From: Pleurotus ostreatus/Saccharomyces cerevisiae fusant
Lineage: Eukaryota > Opisthokonta
Length of the DNA stretch: 64,000 bases
Assembly: GCA_024196135.1 (NCBI GenBank)
Contig: JAMQCK010000059.1
Coordinates: 47,261 to 111,260, forward strand
Direction: 5' to 3'
Under the pieces are notes generated by a model. That model was not told the DNA's origin. It saw nothing but the letters and a program-made list of their open reading frames with translations, and did no database searches. The position numbers were made by a program, and so were the translations under genes. Below, piece by piece: positions 1 through 9,628 of the stretch (its first letter is position 1; every line of letters starts with the position of its first letter).

Positions 1-1410
1 CAGGATTAGCACACATTCCATCCCTGCAAACAGTCACTCACCCTCGTAGCTGCTCAAGATCGTCGCGTTCTCCGGGTCCTCCTCGATATCCTCGATGGTG
101 TCGATCCAGTGCGAGACCTCGCTGAAGAAGGGGTCGTCGTCCGCGAAGCGGTGCACGGCCTCGTGGTCATCGCCGGGCTTGCGCACGTAGAGGATCGCCT
201 GCTGGTACGGGTCGACGAGGCGCAGGCAGTAGCCGTCCGCGTACACCTCGAGCTCGCAAGAGTAGTTGTAGCCCTGGAGCGCGGTGAGGTGCGTGAACGA
301 GCCGACGGCGCCGCTCTCGTATTTCCAGGTCGCGGAGGTGACACGGGGGATGCGGTTCTCCGGCGGGATCGCGCTCTCGTCGATGGGGATCTGTGTGGTG
401 CGATGTGAGCGAGAGGCAGATCAGACGATTCAAGGATACTGACCTTGCTGAGGTGACCGGCGTTCTCGTTCCACTCGAGCGAGTGCGCCATGACGGTGCT
501 CATGTCGACGTCACCACCGAAGTAACGCGACAAGTCGCAGAAGTGGGTGCCCTGCTCGATAACCGGGCCAGCGCTCTTCGCCTTGTCCCACCAGTCCGGC
601 TTCAAGATCGAGTCGTAGGCGTTGGCGTACCGTGCAATGGTGGCCATGACGGTGAGGTTGTTGTCCTCGATGATCTTCTTCATCATCTGGGTGGCCTTGA
701 GGTAACGAAGCATGTACCTGGGGCACGATAAGACACAATTCCGTCCGAAAGCGGGGCTGATACCCACCCAACAGAGCAGATAGTGTTGGAGTCGCTGATG
801 CGCTTCGCAATCTCGTAGCCCTCCTTGATCTCCTCAACCGGGCCAGTCGCGACGGGCTTCTCAATGAAGATCGCGACACCCGGGAAGTGCTCGAGGATCT
901 GAACCTCAACATCGCGGCCCTTCTTGAGGGTGCCACGGAACATCGGGGGCGAGCCGACGATGAAGGCCTTGGGGGCCTCCTGCGGGGTCATCGTCTCACG
1001 GAACTCATCGAGCGTCTTGCAGACGCGAGTGTTCTCGTAGGCGGACTTGACGAAAGAGTTGCACTTCTTCTTGAGCGTATCCTTCGCGCGCTCGGTTGCG
1101 GGGTCAATAAGGGCGACCACCTTCATGCGCGGGCCGAGCTTGCTGGAGGTATCTTAGCATTTGTAGAGGCCTCCTGAGTTGATCTACGTACTGCTCGAGA
1201 CGGAAGGAGTGGTTCCATGGGCCCTCGGGCGAGCCTGCAAACTGTAAATGACTGATCTCTGCGTGCGATGGGTCTTTCACGCACCGAACATGATGTTGCC
1301 GGCACCCACGAAGACGATGTTGAAGATGTCCTGGCCGCCGATGTGCTCCGACCTGCAGATCACTGTCAATGCGGGGTCGCTCGATAACGACGCGCTACGC
1401 ACTTGTCCAT
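1..1410 (-). CDS. Gfo/Idh/MocA-family NAD(P)-dependent oxidoreductase (3' part missing)
   Basis: A Rossmann-fold dehydrogenase of the Gfo/Idh/MocA type, usually acting on sugars, sugar acids or inositols; the substrate cannot be told from sequence. The start ATG at 1410 opens a short exon (1403-1410). Introns are at 1353-1402, 1235-1284, 1143-1191, 718-767 and 391-443, and a donor lies at 41, so the gene continues beyond the window. The spliced N-terminus has the dinucleotide-binding motif VFVGAGNIMFG, then VVALIDPA at the end of the second beta strand. FIEKPVATG is the conserved EKP motif whose Lys normally contacts substrate and cofactor. The C-terminal half (WWDKAKSAGPVIEQGTHFCD, then YESGAVGSF) fits the family's alpha/beta substrate domain. 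I recall fungal D-galacturonate-reductase-like proteins of this kind, but that is only a suggestion. Confidence 0.85.
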
Positions 1411-2071
1411 GGGGACGAGGCGGGAGGGATCGATGGAGGGGCGACGCGCCGAGTCGCGGCGGTCAGAGGGGCGGCGGGCAGCCTCGGAGGCGGGGCTGGT
1501 CATCTGGAGACCCGACATCGCGCGGTTGGGCATCGTGTCTGGGGGCGGGGTGAGCGATGGGCGGCGATCTCAGCATCGGGGAGAGCAGCGCGCACCAAAT
1601 TTTCTGTGTGGGTTGTGGGGGCTGGGGGAGGAAAGATGGGAGTCGAGAGCAAGACTGGCTCGACGCGGGGGGCATAAAAACGGGGATGCACGTGCGGACA
1701 CCCGACGTCATCGGTGGACGGGGCGAGTGAGTGTTCAAGCGCGCAGACGGCGCCCCTCGGCGCCCTCGCGGGGCGATGTGGACCTCGACTGACATACAAT
1801 GGTCAAATTAGACAACGGAAGTGGCGCCCGCGCACGGTGCTCGCGGCGCTGCCGACGCGCTGCAGCCACGACGCGACGGTGGCGCCCCCTCGCCCCGCGC
1901 GCGATGTCTCCAGATAGCTCCAGATCCGTTTGAGGGTATCGATTTCGTTCTCGGCATGGGAATGCGAATAAAATACAATTGTTAGGGTAGTCCCACCAGT
2001 AATCCAGCGATATGTGTCAATGCCAATGCAGATGCAGGGCGGCCAGCGCGCGCCTGGCGCGCTCAGACTAG
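1411..2071. other. Intergenic region, 660 bp
   Basis: GC-rich, G-tract-rich sequence upstream of the oxidoreductase start. It must hold that gene's promoter and the 3' UTR of the coiled-coil gene. Open frames here overlap on both strands and carry no recognisable domain or plausible splice partners, so no gene is called. Confidence 0.5.
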
Positions 2072-2597
2072 CTAGGCCTCCCGCGTCCGCTGCTGCTGCT
2101 GCTGCGCCTTCTTGGCCAGCTCGGCACGTCGCCGCTCCGCCGCCTCCAGCCGCTCCGTCATCGCCTTCAGTTGCTCGTTTAGCTTGTCGTTCTCCTCCGC
2201 GAGCTTGAGCACGTTGGACGCGCGCTTCGACACCCTGTCCGTCCTGCGATCGCGACTGTTCGTGAGCGCGCGCAACCGGGCCCGACGCGGAAACGCACTC
2301 TTCGGAGGGTGGTGTGCCAATGATGGACGCGAGATCCACGCCAAAGTCAGAGGAGGAGGAGATCTCGGGCAACAGCGGCTTCGGGAGCGAGTCCTGCGGT
2401 TCAGGCGCGGGGGACTCGTCGCGCGTCTGCGCGGGATCTAACTGTCCCGATTGCGATTGGCGGTCTGCGCTACGCGAAGGTAAGCTCAACGCGTAGTGGG
2501 AATGCAAGGGGACGCACCGGTAGTATTGTTGCTGGTTGTCGCGGGGGTAAGCTGAGGATGAGTCCATGGTCTCCGTTAACAACCTCGAGGTTGCCAT
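2072..2597 (-). CDS. Small coiled-coil protein, function unknown
   Basis: Three exons. Introns at 2470-2517 (48 nt) and 2244-2298 (55 nt) have GTGCGT donors and TAG/CAG acceptors. The first is in frame and free of stops, so it can be mistaken for coding sequence. Starts are possible at 2597 or at the internal MDSSSAYP near 2567; the latter looks like the natural N-terminus. The middle is Ser/Pro/Glu-rich with a conserved-looking DFGVDLASIIGTPPSEE stretch. The last ~60 residues form a strongly heptad-patterned helix (NVLKLAEENDKLNEQLKAM, then Glu/Arg/Ala/Gln-rich). That could be a dimerising coiled coil. No basic region typical of a bZIP precedes it, so I do not call it a transcription factor. 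It has no domain I recognise. Confidence 0.6.
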
Positions 2598-2735
2598 CGA
2601 CGTTCATCCCAGCACGACCGCGTTCACACGCCCCTATCAGCACTTGTCACTGCCGCATTTGGAAGGCGCGTCTCTTCATTGTTCACCGCGTCCGCCTCCC
2701 GCGACGCGTATGTCTCTCCGCAAAACACCTCGTCA

Positions 2736-3095
2736 ATGGACCCTGGGCTGGCAATCATAGCCGCTTCGTTTGCGTTCTTTGCGGTGGGGAGTTACTCCAT
2801 CTTCTCCAGCGCCTTCCTACCCTTGACCGGCATCTCGGTGCGTGCATCAACACACTCGATGCCGACACGCTAACGCCTGTCTTTTGCTATCCCCTTCGCT
2901 CATCCCTCGTGCCGCTATCTATCGATATCACGCCTTCTCTCGACTCCTCTATTCTTCCTCGTGCTGGCCTTGCAGGTTCTCGACGCGCTCGCGCTCGACA
3001 CGCACTACAAATACCTCGCGGTCCTTCTCATCCCTACGTCGACCTACTTTGTCATCGCGAACTGGGTGGGATGGCAGTACTATCAGAATTCATGA
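2736..3095 (+). CDS. Probable PIG-Y/Eri1-like subunit of GPI-GlcNAc transferase (73 aa)
   Basis: Two exons (2736-2837 and 2976-3095) joined in phase 0 over a 138-nt intron with donor gtgcgt and acceptor ttgcag, giving 73 residues. The protein is almost only two hydrophobic helices: LAIIAASFAFFAVGSYSIF near the N-terminus and YLAVLLIPTSTYFVIANWVG near the C-terminus, with a short polar tail ending WQYYQNS. Size, two-helix layout and the pattern of a Pro in helix 2 followed by a Trp-rich end resemble PIG-Y (71 aa in human). PIG-Y is a small subunit of the ER complex that starts GPI-anchor synthesis by moving GlcNAc to phosphatidylinositol. The assignment rests on overall pattern, because such tiny membrane subunits diverge quickly; another small ER subunit is possible. 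It converges with the Gyp7 gene about 200 bp downstream. Confidence 0.6.
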
Positions 3096-3292
3096 CTGTT
3101 GCTTCGAGGCCGTACTATACATCTGCATGACCTATGCCATTGACCTCGGAGACAGCCAGCCCGTGATCATGATCTCAAGACGGGACTCGTGTTTCTATAC
3201 AGTACAGCAAATACAGGTACAGGTGCAGTATAATACATACATCGTCTTTCATGCACGCAAAGCAGACAAGAGGACCACGTTAGGAATCGTAA

Positions 3293-6200
3293 TCAACGAC
3301 CAGCCTTGAGCAAATCCCTCAAGTTGTCCGAAATAACAGGCAGATTCACCGCCAGCACCTTCTTCCCCTCGTCCTTGTCCTTCGCGTCGTCGTTCTTCTT
3401 CGCATCACCAGTCTTCTTCGTGTCTTCGTCCTTCTTCGCATCACTCGCGTCCTGAATCTTGCTCTCAGGCTCGTCCGCCGCCTTCTTCTCCGCCTCCGCA
3501 CCTTCAATAGACGAGATGCTGCCCGCTGATTTGCTTCCCAATGTAGCCCGACGCCGCAGGTTACTACTCGACGCACTGATCTCCTCCGCCTTCCTCCTAT
3601 CGATGTCCGCAATCAACTGCGCGAACGATAGGAATAGCACCTCCGCTTGCGCCAGCGTCGAGTCCAGCTCGATCGTCATGCTCAGGTCGTTGCAGTACTT
3701 GAGGATTTCGTCGAACTGTGAAGGCAGTAGTCAGCACAGACACTTGCCATGTTCACGGCGAGACAAACAACGCACCTCCACCAAATAGCGCAGAATCACA
3801 TCCCTGTGGCTCTCGAGGACGGCGAGGGCGACGAACAGCACAAATTCGTTGCTGTAGTAATCCGTCCAGAGAACCTCCCATAGCCGTAGGACATCGTCGA
3901 AGGGGAACTCGCGCTTGAACGCGATGAGTACCCAGCGGAAGCAGAAGAACAGGTTAAGCGCGTCGGTTTTCTCTGCGAGGCGCATAAGATACGTGAGCAT
4001 GGCTTAAGGAGGGGATGTGCGTACCGAGATGCCTGTATAGCTCCGGATCCATGACTGCGATGAGGTCTTGCAGCGTCGAGAGCTGGCGCTTCATGCCGCT
4101 TTGGTCGCGGAGGAAGTTTTGTTTCTGCATGACATCAGTACAAGGTCATCAACGCAACGATGAATGCAGACTACCATCCGGTTCATGACCTCGACGAAGC
4201 ACCAGAAGACGAGCTCTTCCTCTTCCGGACCCATGACCACGTACAGCGGCGCGCAGAGATCAGACATGCCCTGGACGTACCCTGTAACCCTATCAACACC
4301 TATACAAACAACAATCGTTGTTCCTACTCACCGAGCTCCTTTTCGTAGAAGTTGTAGGTCAAGAGAATGCCCGCCATCCGGTCAATGTGCTCGTTGCTTG
4401 GTGACTGCGCGCCAATATCCGCGGTCTGTGGTGATATCGTCGATACCCTACGCTGGCGCTTCACGTCTTCGGGCGAATGCGCAGACGAAAACAGAGGCTG
4501 CGTGCGATCCGTTCTCCGGCAGTCGACGTCGATGCGATGTCGCTCCTCGACCACCTGCGGCAGGTCGTACACCTCCGCATTTCCGCACCATTCATTCTTG
4601 ATTCGGTGGTACTCCCGCCTGCAAACCCCAGTTAGCACACAGTCCCCTCTTCAGTCAGTCAAAACGCACATCTTATCATGCCACCTCGCCTCCCTCTCCG
4701 CCCCGTCCACATCCCACTCGTACACACCCAACAAGAACGGCCATATCCTTCTCCTCAGCGTGCCCTCCTTCATAATCCCCCTCCTAAACACCTCATGCTT
4801 CACCTCCTCAATCCGCACCTTCGGCCGCCCGTCCGGCGCAAACCACCGCTTCCACGTCTTCTCGTCGACCGGGTGCGCAGGATCACGGCTCGTCTTCGGC
4901 GTGGGGAGGTTCGAGGTGGAGTGCAGGAGCTCGAAGATGCCGAGGCTGGAGGTCTCCTGCGCGAGGTCGCCGCCGGAGGAGGGGATGGCTTGGGCTTCGC
5001 GCCGGCGGGCGCGCTCGCCCTCTTCGGCGACGATGCGCGCCCAGCGGGCGAGGTAGACGCGGGCGCTCTCGAACTCGCCAACGCCGCCCTTCTCGACCCA
5101 GCTGCCCCATTCGCGGGACCACTCGCCGTTCGCGTTGACGAAGGTCTTCACTGGGTCAGGCAAGTGGGGTACGATGGGCTTTGCGAGGGGGTGGGACAAA
5201 ATATTCTGCGCTGCATGCCTTGTCGCCCGCGTAATATTCGAGAACGACTGCAACAGCGCCGTCCTCGCTTGTGACGGCGACTGTCCCGCCCCATTCGGCG
5301 CCGTCGGTGCAAGGGACCTATGCAGCACAGACGATCTTGCCGAGTACGGATTCGGGCTTAGATTGGGCTGCGAACTGGAAACAGACAGAGGGCGCGGTCG
5401 GCGATGCGCAGGGACGGGCGAGTGAGAGTTGGCGTACGAGGACTGGGCGAGGATGTCGTCGACGGCATCGTCGTCGAAGATCTGTGTCGTGTGCGTCTCG
5501 ATGTCCTGCCGCGAGGGGTCGACGAGATATAGGGAGGGCTGGAGGTTGGAGCGCAGGATGTGCGCGTAGGAGCGAAGGCGCGCTATGAGGTCTTCGCCGC
5601 CCCATGAAGTGCCAGTGCGCGAGCCGGATGGTGGGGAAGGTGCAGCGGGAGGTGGATACGAAGCGAGGCTGTTGCGCTTGCGACGTGAAGACGGAGAAGA
5701 TGCGGATGGTGGGGTGGGGAGGCTGAAGGAACGGGACTCGTCGTCGTGAAAGTGCAATGTGGGTAGCGTGTCGCCGTTAATAAGGTTGATGGCGATAGAG
5801 CCGTCTATACAATGGTCAGAGCGGGCAGATGATCGTGAGATGCGACGTACACCATGACGAAAGGCTCGGTGGGTGTGCAATGAGACTGTAGATGGAGGTC
5901 AAAGGAACAGAGAAGGCGTACGACTCCGGCTTCTGCGACGGTAAGTCGATGAGAACAATGTCTGATGCATCGTCAGTGTGCGCCCACATTGATGAACACG
6001 CTACACACCTTCATCAAGCTCGTCCAACGCCGCCTGCTCTTCGATCTTGACGAACTTGTCCCACTCGCCAGAGCCTCGCTCGTTCAGTAGGCTTTCTGGG
6101 AGCCACGCAAGCAGGTATATGGGGTTTACTGCTTCCTACAGTACGCGTCAGCCTCACCGCCGTACAAGATCACTGCACACGCACCCGCTTTACCAGCGCG

Positions 6201-6448
6201 ACGAAGCCCGGGATGTTATCGCGCGCGTACGCCGTCGGATGCACATACACCTTCGACTTCGTATACACCAGTCGATAGTGGTCGTCCTCCGGGCTCTTCT
6301 TGCCCACAGGTGGAGCAGCATCTGCATGCTGGATCTCAACCATCGAGCCGGTCTAGCACATTCGGTTAGCCTTGCGCACTCTGCTGCAACGCGGTTTCAG
6401 ACGCACCGAGGAGCTGTCTAGCGAGGACGGGAGGCCCGTGGCGGTCAT
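3293..6448 (-). CDS. GYP7: Gyp7-like TBC-domain Rab GTPase-activating protein
   Basis: Ten exons sum to 2697 nt, 898 aa. Introns: 6353-6406, 6136-6184, 5962-6008, 5805-5850, 4619-4669, 4282-4331, 4125-4174, 3973-4024, 3716-3775. The N-terminal part (LVYTKSKVYVHPTAYARDN) matches the Rab-binding N-terminal domain of Gyp7/TBC1D15 proteins. A Ser/Pro-rich linker follows, then a long TBC domain. Both catalytic fingers are present: IDVDCRRT fits the IxxDxxRT arginine finger and YVQGMSDLCAP has the glutamine finger. WVLIAFKREFPFDDVLRLWE is the usual TBC core. The C-terminus is a Lys/Asp/Glu-rich low-complexity tail. In yeast Gyp7 acts on the vacuolar Rab Ypt7, so a role in endosome-vacuole traffic is expected. 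An 82-residue insert separates the Arg finger from the Gln finger. Confidence 0.93.
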
Positions 6449-6922
6449 TGCTGGATCTTATACTGCAGAGGACGTGCTGTGCCGCAGGTGCGCAGTGTGC
6501 CGGACTGGGTAAGGACCTGGAGGCCGGGGATGATGAATGGCAGAAGCCGCCGCGCCACCCAGATCTTCGGGCTGCAGGAGATGACGGAAACGGAGTCAAG
6601 GGCTGAGAGGTACGCAGATCTCAGGCCCGCAGTTCTGAGACCGGTGTATATTCGAATGTGAAGGAAGAGAGGCAAGCGTACTGTACGTGCTCGCAAGCCG
6701 GGGATTGCCTTGTCGGCGCAGCCGGCGACTCAGAGCGGGGCACGGCCCGCCACCGATGACGCTTCGGCAACTGCCGCGGGGCCGGGCGCTTGATTTGCTT
6801 CCGCGTTTGTTCAACTTCACTTCCTCCTGTTTCTCGCTTTCGTCTCTTTTTCAGTCATCGTTCTCTCTCTCAACCTAATTCACTCGCCGGACGACACATC
6901 TACACTCTCACTCTAATACGCC
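6449..6922. promoter_or_regulatory. Divergent promoter between Gyp7 and aprataxin genes
   Basis: 474 bp between two divergent start codons. The stretch at about 6809-6890, just upstream of the aprataxin ATG, is a long pyrimidine-rich tract (CTCTTTTTCAG-type runs, then CTCTCTCTC). Such CT-boxes are common in fungal core promoters. No other element is clear. Confidence 0.45.
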
Positions 6923-8030
6923 ATGGCGGACAATTGGAAGACCGTTCTGCAGCGCTACGCCGAAACGGACCCCAAGCAAATACCCGATGCCATCCTCTTT
7001 TATGCTACGGAGCACAATCTTGTCATCTTCGACCTATATAACAAGAGCATCTTTCACCTCCTGATTATTCCTCGCACGCGACCGCCGCACTATACCGCCG
7101 CCAGACTCAAGAACCTGCGCACGCTCTTCCAAGGCGACAAGCAGCGCGCCAAGGAGCTCATCGACCACATGAAGGAGGACGCCGAGGAGCTGATCAAGAA
7201 GATAGAGGCGTGGATGCTGAAGCATTATAAGCTCAAGTGGGATGTGTGGGTTGGCTTCCACGCAGTTCAGAGCTTGGAGTGAGCGCCTTTCATCATTTTC
7301 CTCGCGTTTATTCAACCTTGAGCGCGTGCAGCCATGTACACCTCCATGTCATCTCTGCCGACATGCAGTCGGAGCACTTGAAGAACAAGAAGCACTACAA
7401 CTCATTCCATCCCAAACTCGGCTTCTTCATCCACCTCGACGACATCCTCGACTGGTTCGAGGCTGTGCCTAGCGTTTGGCGCAAGGTGAGGCGCAGATAT
7501 ATCCCTTTGTCTTGCGTGCCAAGTTAACGGCGCCCCAGAACATCGAACTGAACCCAGCTTTCTTCGAGCCTCTGCTGAAGAAGGACCTCGAGTGCTACTA
7601 CTGCTACGAGGAGTTCAGGAACATGCCCCAGCTTAAGAAGCATCTGAAGGAGCACTGGGAGAAGCTCAAGGCGGCAGGCATTGCGCAAGCACAGCGGAAG
7701 AAGAAGTTCGATGAGATGATGCAGGCCTCGAAGAAGAAGAAAGAGGAGGAGCAGAAGAAGAAGGAGCAGGGGAAAGGCGCCGCGGACGGCGATACGGGCG
7801 TCGAGGATGGTGGCGAACCGGAGACGGGGACGCCCGGGAGCAGTGGGGAGGATGGTGGGACGGACACGCCAAAGAAGACTGCGGAGAGCGAGCTGGGTGC
7901 CCAGGGTCAGGGTGGGAAGGACGGCACGCCCAGCAAGCGCCCGAGCGCCGAGCCAGCGCCCGAGGACAGCGAGCCGCCTGCGCAGAAGCGGACGCGGCTG
8001 CAGGATCCCGACCCCTCGTGGCAGTTCTGA
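6923..8030 (+). CDS. HNT3: Aprataxin (HIT-domain DNA-adenylate hydrolase), intact copy
   Basis: Exons 6923-7278, 7332-7485 and 7539-8030 give 333 aa. Aprataxin/Hnt3 removes AMP from 5'-adenylated DNA left by abortive ligation. The N-terminal HIT domain runs to about residue 170 (LIIPRTRPPHYTA; RLKNLRTLFQGDKQRAKEL). The active-site motif assembled across intron 1 reads HVHLHVIS, so all three histidines of HxHxHxx are present, including the central nucleophile. A C2H2-like zinc finger follows (CYYCYEEFRNMPQLKKHLKEH), as in aprataxins, where it grips DNA ends. The C-terminal ~110 residues are a Lys/Glu helix and then a disordered tail ending near a KRTRLQD basic patch, a possible nuclear signal. 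The start gives the same MA-NDWKT N-terminus as the downstream paralog. Confidence 0.93.
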
Positions 8031-8387
8031 GCACTGTACCATTATATTTCTTGGATGCAACCTGATTTCCTAGAAATCTTCCTGTCGTCTGCACTCCGCA
8101 CAACCTCAAATCCAACTTCCAAGCTCAATAAGCCTCAAGGTGGCATTCCCCTCTTCTACACCGAACTGGACTTCGCCGATGACTCATAACTACCATTCAA
8201 GAACTCTAGCCTCTCAAAGCGACGGCTCGCTCGGCGTGCAAGACGTACGGCATCTGCCGTTCGGCCTGGTTTATCTTGCGCTCGCCTTTGTGCCACCTCT
8301 CGTCCACTTCTCTTTCGCTCTCGACGACCCAGGAGTACCTAAGCGCTCTCTTCTCTCTTGACGCCACTGCCAGGCTCACTCTCCACG
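8031..8387. other. Intergenic region between the aprataxin paralogs
   Basis: 357 bp holding the 3' UTR of the first copy and the promoter of the second. A pyrimidine-rich run (about 8290-8370) precedes the second ATG. No repeats that would mark the duplication boundary are evident by eye. Confidence 0.4.
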
Positions 8388-9276
8388 ATGGCCGCCAACG
8401 ACTGGAAGACCGCCTTGCAGACCTTCGCTGCACTCCCCGACCCCAGCATCCTGCCCAAGGACGTCTACCACAGTCACTCCGACCACACCATCACGCTCTA
8501 CGCCCAGTGGCCAAAAAGCACGTACCACATGCTCGTCATCCCTCGCATCCGTCCGCCTTTCACCGCCGGCAGGCTGCTGAACCTCCGCACTCTCCTGCAC
8601 GGCGACAAGAGGCAGGCCGAGGAGGTCATCGACCAGCTGAATGACGATGCGGACGAGGTCGTCGAGTGGATCCAGGAGCAGATGGACAAGAAGGAAGGGT
8701 ATAGGTGGAATGTCTGGTTGGGCTTCATGCCGAACCCGAGCGTCAAGTGAGTATAAGGGCGCCTTTCAACAATGTGGACGGGATTACTCACGATTGTTGC
8801 AGCCATCTCGCCCTCCATGTCGTCTCTGGCGACCTCGTCAGTGAACACATGAAGAACAAACGGCACTACAACGAATTCAACCCCAAGAGCGGGTACTTCA
8901 TCCGCCTCAAGCATGTCCTTGAGTGGTTCGAGGCCGATGCTCCGGGATGGTGGGAGATGGTACGCACCTGCATCACTGTCTCCGTAGATACAAGGGACTT
9001 ACCTGCAGCGTATAGGTGACTAGGCTCGACCCTGTGGAGTACGAGAAGAAGCTGCAGGAGCCGCTTGAGTGCTTCGCTTGCAACGAGGACTTTAGGACCA
9101 TGCCCCGCCTGAAAGCGCATCTCAAGGAGCACATGGAGAGGACCAAGGAGAGCGAGCTACGGAGGATGGAGAGCAAAAAGCGAATTGAGCGTGCGTTCGA
9201 GGCGTTTAACAAGAAGAAGATGGAGGCGAAGGCGCGGGAGAAGGCCCTCGAGGATGCTGGTAGTTCCAGCGAGTAG
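8388..9276 (+). CDS. Aprataxin paralog with the catalytic histidine replaced by alanine
   Basis: Exons 8388-8746, 8803-8959 and 9016-9276 give 258 aa. Intron positions and phases match the upstream aprataxin exactly, so this is a tandem duplicate. The HIT core is well kept (LVIPRIRPPFTAGRLLNLR; NVWLGFM), as is the zinc finger (CFACNEDFRTMPRLKAHLKEH). The HIT triad, however, reads HLALHVVS: codon GCC (Ala) stands where the central nucleophilic His should be, while the outer two His remain. HIT hydrolases need that residue to form the AMP-enzyme intermediate, so this copy is predicted to bind adenylated DNA or nucleotides without hydrolysing them. The long acidic/basic tail of the first copy is missing. 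The gene is intact: no stops, good splice sites. The in-frame ATG at 8358 is less likely because the paralog starts at MADNWKT. Confidence 0.88.
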
Positions 9277-9628
9277 AGCATCGCTAGAGATGCGAGATAA
9301 GGGGATGCTGAAGGAGCGCAAGGACGCGACTGGTGCGTCGAAACAAAGGAACGTCGTCTGGTAGAAGGCTGCAACATGTACTGTATCTCTTGAATCTACT
9401 TGCTCGCACATCGTCGCATGTCCGAGGTCCAGTGGTGACTCACCGCAACTCAAGCAAACAAACCGGCGAAACGCGATCGGCCAGGCAGGGCCGGCGCCAC
9501 ACAGCCACTGAGCCGTTCCCACCTCCGACCGTTCCGTGACCGTTCCGTTCGCGTACTCTTGTTGTTGTCTTGCATATCGCCTCCTCTCCTTCCCCCATCT
9601 GCGCTTTCCCTTCCCCTTCGCCTCAGCC
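9277..9628. other. Intergenic region, 352 bp
   Basis: 3' UTR of the aprataxin paralog and promoter of the UPF0658 gene. A pyrimidine-rich tract (about 9570-9628) lies immediately before the ATG. Nothing else recognised. Confidence 0.4.

Noticed and set aside
2072..2244. bZIP transcription factor suggested by the leucine-rich heptads of the small coiled-coil protein
   Set aside because: The residues before the zipper (ETDRVSKRASN) lack the conserved N-x7-R basic region, so only a coiled coil is claimed.
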